A stretch of DNA of 64,000 bases from contig CAXKVR010000238.1 of the NCBI GenBank assembly GCA_964058845.1, forward strand, positions 62,001 to 126,000, read 5' to 3'. This DNA comes from Carex sylvatica. Lineage: Eukaryota; Streptophyta; Magnoliopsida; Poales; Cyperaceae. Of the stretch, positions 60,611-64,000 are shown piece after piece. The notes below the pieces were generated by a model. It ran no database searches and had not been told where the DNA came from. It saw only the letters and a program-made list of their open reading frames with translations. The position numbers and the translations under genes are program-made. Positions within the stretch are counted from its first letter, which is position 1; every line of letters begins with the position of its first letter.

Positions 60611-61161
60611 ATGGTTCGCTCTAGCATTGCTGTGTATATATGTCTTTGCTTGCTCATGAGCATGACAGGTGATCTACAGAGTAAGATCGGGTCTTATATC
60701 TATAATTTCTTTCTTTATGCAATATCTAGCATAACATAATATATATATATAAAAATATATATATATAAATATATATGTGTGTGTGTGTGTGTGTGTGCAT
60801 GCCTGCCTTTAATTCATACTTCTCATTATTTTTGTAAAGAAAAAAAAAACTGAATGATCATGTTAATCTATATATTTTTCTATATTGAGAGATCAAAACC
60901 AGTCAATGATCTATGCAACCTTGTTGAAATATGAATGTTGGTACCATTATACAGTGGACATATCTTTCACATAATATAACTACTTGAGCTTTTTAAAATA
61001 AATATGTAGGTGTTTCAGCTCAAGTTTGTTGCCATGACTATCAAAAATGGAATGGCCATACAGATTGCAAGAACAATGCAACATGCAACAGTTGGTGCTT
61101 AAACGGTTGTGGAAAAGGAGGATTTTGCAAAAAAGCAAATGACTGCCATTGCAAGTGTTGA
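60611..61161 (+). CDS. Secreted defensin-like (DEFL) cysteine-rich peptide, intact copy 2
   Basis: Two exons. Exon 1 begins at 60611 with a hydrophobic signal peptide (MVRSSIAVYICLCLLMSM). Two donors keep the frame: 60668|GTGATC (69 aa) and 60680|GTAAGA (73 aa); the second is the better consensus. Exon 2 (61010-61161, after ATATGTAG) completes the cleavage region (VSAQ) and encodes a mature peptide of about 45 residues with ten cysteines, spaced CC-x11-C-x5-C-x3-C-x3-C-x5-C-x5-C-x-C-x-C. The C-x3-C and C-x-C pairs and a G-x-C (GGFC) fit the cysteine-stabilised alpha-beta fold; two extra cysteines make a fifth bridge possible. Likely apoplastic, with antimicrobial or signalling roles in the family; the target is unknown. 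Confidence 0.8.
60776..60797. repeat. (TG)n microsatellite in the defensin-like intron
   Basis: About eleven TG units follow an AT-rich tract within the copy 2 intron. Copy 1 has an AT array (54465-54484) but no TG array. Confidence 0.85.
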
Positions 61162-61420
61162 TGGTCTCGAATTAATATTGTCACGGAGAACAAATATACT
61201 AATAAACTATGATGGCATGTAATAAAAGCTTAATTTGTTCCGATATCCAAAGTGGTATAATTGATCAACTGTTGTATTCTGGAAATGTATAAAAATTCTA
61301 GTTTTCTTATAAGTTTGTTTTTTTATATCATGTTGATCAGCTGCTAGATCAGTGATGCTCGCATATTTGTTATAGATGGACCGATATGTTATATGTGTTT
61401 TTATCTTTAATTTTATGTTT

Positions 61421-61838
61421 TATTGAGAAGTAGTTTCGTGATTGAAAGTATATATATTTAATTACTAAAAAATAGTTTTTGGGTAATCAAGATAATTTGG
61501 TATGATTTTCTTTTTGAGTTGGGTTTTTGTCCAAAAAATATTGGACAAGGTCTTATTCAAAGTTGGATCCAAACGGTGAGTCTAAATTCATGATGACAGT
61601 TTATATAATGATTAATAATAACTAAAATGTTACTCTTCATATTTTATTGTGTTGTTGTTCTTATTATGTTTCAATGTATAATGTAAAAGATTTCTTGGTT
61701 GCCTATGGATTGGTACCAAATCGGTACAGGTATCAAATTGGTACGGGGAGAATTATAGAATTAGGTCTGAATTTTTTTTTCCTTGAACGACAACTTTTTG
61801 CATCGGAAAATCTATACAAATATGAGGCCCAGACAATA
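61421..61838. other. Flank without recognised gene
   Basis: AT-rich DNA; it lacks a counterpart in copy 1 of the segmental duplication. Confidence 0.4.
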
Positions 61839-62313
61839 TCTTTGCAAAAAACATGGTGGGGCCCACCTTCTGTACCCATGCAACTACTCACTCCTCTATC
61901 GTTGCAAATAATCCATGGGACCCACACATTTTACCCATGCAACTACTCAATCCTCTATCGTTGAAAATACTTCATGGAACCCACACACTATATCCATGCA
62001 ACTACTCAATGCTATATCGTTGCAAATAATCCATGCTATATCGTTGCAAATATTTCATGCATCAGATTTGTTGCATGGGTACTTATTGCATGGGTTTACC
62101 ATTGCAACAAATATTTCAGAAATTATTGCATGGATAACCCATGCAACAAGTCGAAAATTGAGTAGTTGCAATGGGAGTTGTTACAACGGTATTTTTTTAG
62201 ACTTGTTGCAACGGTAACCTATGCAACTGACATTTTTTAGAGTTATTGCATGGGTAAACCCATGCAACAAACCACTTTTTTATCCATGCAAAAAACCAAA
62301 ATTCTAGTAGTGT
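61839..62313. mobile_element. CACTA-like transposon end with CCATGCAAC subterminal repeats
   Basis: The right terminus reads AATTCTAGTAGTG (complement CACTACTAGAATT), a typical CACTA terminal motif. The preceding 470 bases hold many CCATGCAAC / GTTGCATGGG motifs in both orientations, plus CTATCGTTGCAAATAATCCATG repeats. No left terminus was found in this window, so it is a truncated or remnant end. It has no coding capacity. Confidence 0.65.
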
Positions 62314-62759
62314 TAGATACACTGGTCCGTTTCTATTTAATAAATTTTAAATTTGTTCGTGCGAATCTCCTAACATATCATATGGTATTCATCGAACTCT
62401 GTCCAAAATATGTTGAACAAAATCTAATTTTTTTCATTATTTTGATTCTATGGTTTTGGCATACTTTTGTTCTGATGTGGGTGCCATTGGTACTTGGCAG
62501 CCGTGTTATTTGGACCGTTTCTCTTATTTACTGTGAATTTTAATTGTTATAACCGCAAATATTTTATTTTTATAAACCAATTTCCATGGAAATATCATTA
62601 ATATAAATATAACTTTGTTGTACATACAACTACAAATAATTTATTTATATAAAATCAATATTCTTAATCAAATCAAATAATTTGAGTATAATTTGAGTCC
62701 AATGTCTATACAACTACGTCGTACGTCGGACCAAAAGTGAATAAATTTGTCTCACATAT
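62314..62759. other. AT-rich DNA without recognised gene
   Basis: Nothing coding was recognised. Confidence 0.4.
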
Positions 62760-62763
62760 GGAG

Positions 62764-62955
62764 TCGGAGTAGGTCCGATGCCCATTGGACCTACTTTGGT
62801 TCGATGGGTGTTGTGACCATCTAATTGCATCAAGATTCGTGCACTCTGTATTAAAATCCGTGCGAGTTTTTATCAATTTACGTGCGCACAGATCTTAATA
62901 CCGATCGTACGGTGATAGAGCTCATCGAACCCAATGGGCATCGGACCTACTCCTA
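62764..62955. mobile_element. Foldback MITE (about 190 bp)
   Basis: The ends GAGTAGGTCCGATGCCCATTGG and its complement CCAATGGGCATCGGACCTACTC pair, and an inner pair CAAGATTCGTGCA/TGCGCACAGATCTT continues the hairpin. A diverged relative lies at 32085-32250. Confidence 0.7.
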
Positions 62956-64000
62956 TCTCCTCACATACAACTACAATTAATTATGGGATGTAGGCCCGGT
63001 TATGCGGACACACATCGCCACCCTGGATCCTGGGCCATCGGCCCTAGCGACAATGCGGCTACATACTCGGCCTTCTACAACAATAGAGACGAAACCCTTG
63101 GTCTGTGGTGGCAACATAAAATTTGCAAATATAATTGATGTTTTGAAAAATTATCTAAACATCAAGTAGTAAACGATTACAAGATCACAGGACAATTATT
63201 AAAAACTCACTCAACCTAAACTCTAACAAGCATTTCACAAAATTTTAAATTTGTAATTTCAAATTGAAGATCTACTGTAGATCAACTGAAGAGTTATTGT
63301 ACTGTGATTTTGAATTTAATGAGGATCAACATGCATTTGACATAACTTTCATGATCTAAAAAAATGAAAAAATTTGTATAGTATATGGGCCCTAGACCAC
63401 TAACTCTAATAATTGAATCCCAAATTAACTTAAGACAGATGTCCTGATGTCAAGACCAAATTGTTTAAACGTGCATGGCACACCTAGCAGACCGTGCGTG
63501 TTGGCACGTGGGTAATAAATTTTATTCAAAACAGCTTGGCGAGGGAAAGAAATTTGGTTGCAATACAGGTATGTACATAGATGGTGAAGCAACATGTGAG
63601 AAAGGAGCGTGAGAGACAAAAGAAGGGAAGGAAAAGAAAGAAAACAAGTGCGGCCACCTGTGCTGGTGGAGATTCTCACAAGAGAAGCCACTAGGTCCAC
63701 CAAGTTTTAAATTCAAATTTCTACGAAAAGGTGCCCAGCGCCAAGCTGACACAACCCAAGCCTGATGATTTCTACCCCTTGCACGTGGCACGTGGCCATT
63801 GGTGCCACAGGAGGAAACCCTATCTCCGACCTCATTCACACAAGCTGGGGCTCCGGTTCGATGTCTTACACGTCCTTCAGGTTTAAGACTGCTAATTGAT
63901 TATTACAATTAATGACAATGAATAATTTATCAGTCCTCTGTGTGTGTCTCTCCATCCCTTGTATTTTTTTTTTTTTTGTTTATAGTGTCATGTAATTTAA
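62956..64000. other. Intergenic DNA without recognised gene
   Basis: A GC-richer block at 62985-63110 (GCGGACACACATCGCCACCC...) and a moderately GC-rich stretch at 63640-63880 are open in some frames but resemble no protein. The rest is AT-rich. Confidence 0.35.

Larger units (their letters stand above)
59035..61420 (+). repeat. Segmental duplication, copy 2 (contains intact defensin-like gene)
   Basis: It starts GGATGCTTAGATTGGATGAG directly after the copia LTR and parallels 52831-55150. A stretch at about 59445-59960 corresponds to the hAT-like block and adjacent sequence of copy 1 but is different, with no GC-rich island. Confidence 0.85.

Noticed and set aside
63425..63839. Two overlapping minus-strand frames (92 and 105 codons)
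   Set aside because: No domain, no splice pattern, low-complexity Ser/Phe content; adjacent repeats suggest non-coding DNA.
1..64000. CRISPR arrays, rRNA, tRNA genes or bacterial operons
   Set aside because: None was recognised by eye; the repeats present are transposon subterminal motifs or microsatellites. A tRNA scan could not be run.

Overview
The window is nuclear DNA of a flowering plant. It is strongly AT-rich, its genes are split by GT-AG introns, and it carries plant-specific families: GPI-anchored lipid-transfer proteins, a family-1 UDP-glycosyltransferase and plant Ty1/copia elements whose primer-binding sites match initiator tRNA-Met. I could not place the species. No rRNA, tRNA, CRISPR or prokaryotic feature was seen.

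Layout. 1-9.0 kb: repeat-rich DNA with subterminal repeats of DNA transposons and an orphan gene 5' end (exons 3418-3561 and 5403-5474), plus a scrambled second copy of its first exon near 6.2 kb. 9.0-10.1 kb: an intact two-exon gene of unknown function (223 aa). 10.4-15.9 kb: gypsy remnants, foldback MITEs and a 1.9-kb solo LTR. 17.2-31.9 kb: four LTPG genes in the same orientation. Three (A, B, C) are recent tandem duplicates with shared flanks; the fourth (D) is more diverged. A Ty1/copia element (20041-24902) with intact LTRs and target-site duplication lies between A and B. 32.4-35.1 kb, minus strand: a complete six-exon CDC73/parafibromin gene (397 aa), a subunit of the PAF1 transcription-elongation complex. 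39.5-44.7 kb, minus strand: a complete six-exon TKPR2-like short-chain reductase (322 aa) with a probable GC-AG intron. 47.1-49.5 kb: LINE 3' end interrupted by a truncated copia. 50.8-52.2 kb, minus strand: an intact single-exon UGT94-like glycosyltransferase (465 aa). 52.8-61.4 kb: a duplicated ~2.3-kb segment, each copy carrying a gene for a 10-cysteine defensin-like secreted peptide, separated by a truncated minus-strand copia. The first copy is broken in its signal-peptide exon; the second is intact. 61.4-64 kb: the end of a CACTA-like element, a foldback repeat and DNA with no recognised gene.

No single pathway links the genes. CDC73 is housekeeping. The TKPR2-like enzyme (sporopollenin precursors in its best-known relative) and the LTPGs (lipid export at the cell surface) both belong to extracellular lipid-polymer biology, but their proximity may be chance. 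The most informative parts are the LTPG array, where gene C has lost both its Ser/Pro-rich exon and its TATA/leader, and the defensin-like pair. All splice sites were read by eye from GT/AG signals, reading phase and family resemblance; transcripts would settle them.
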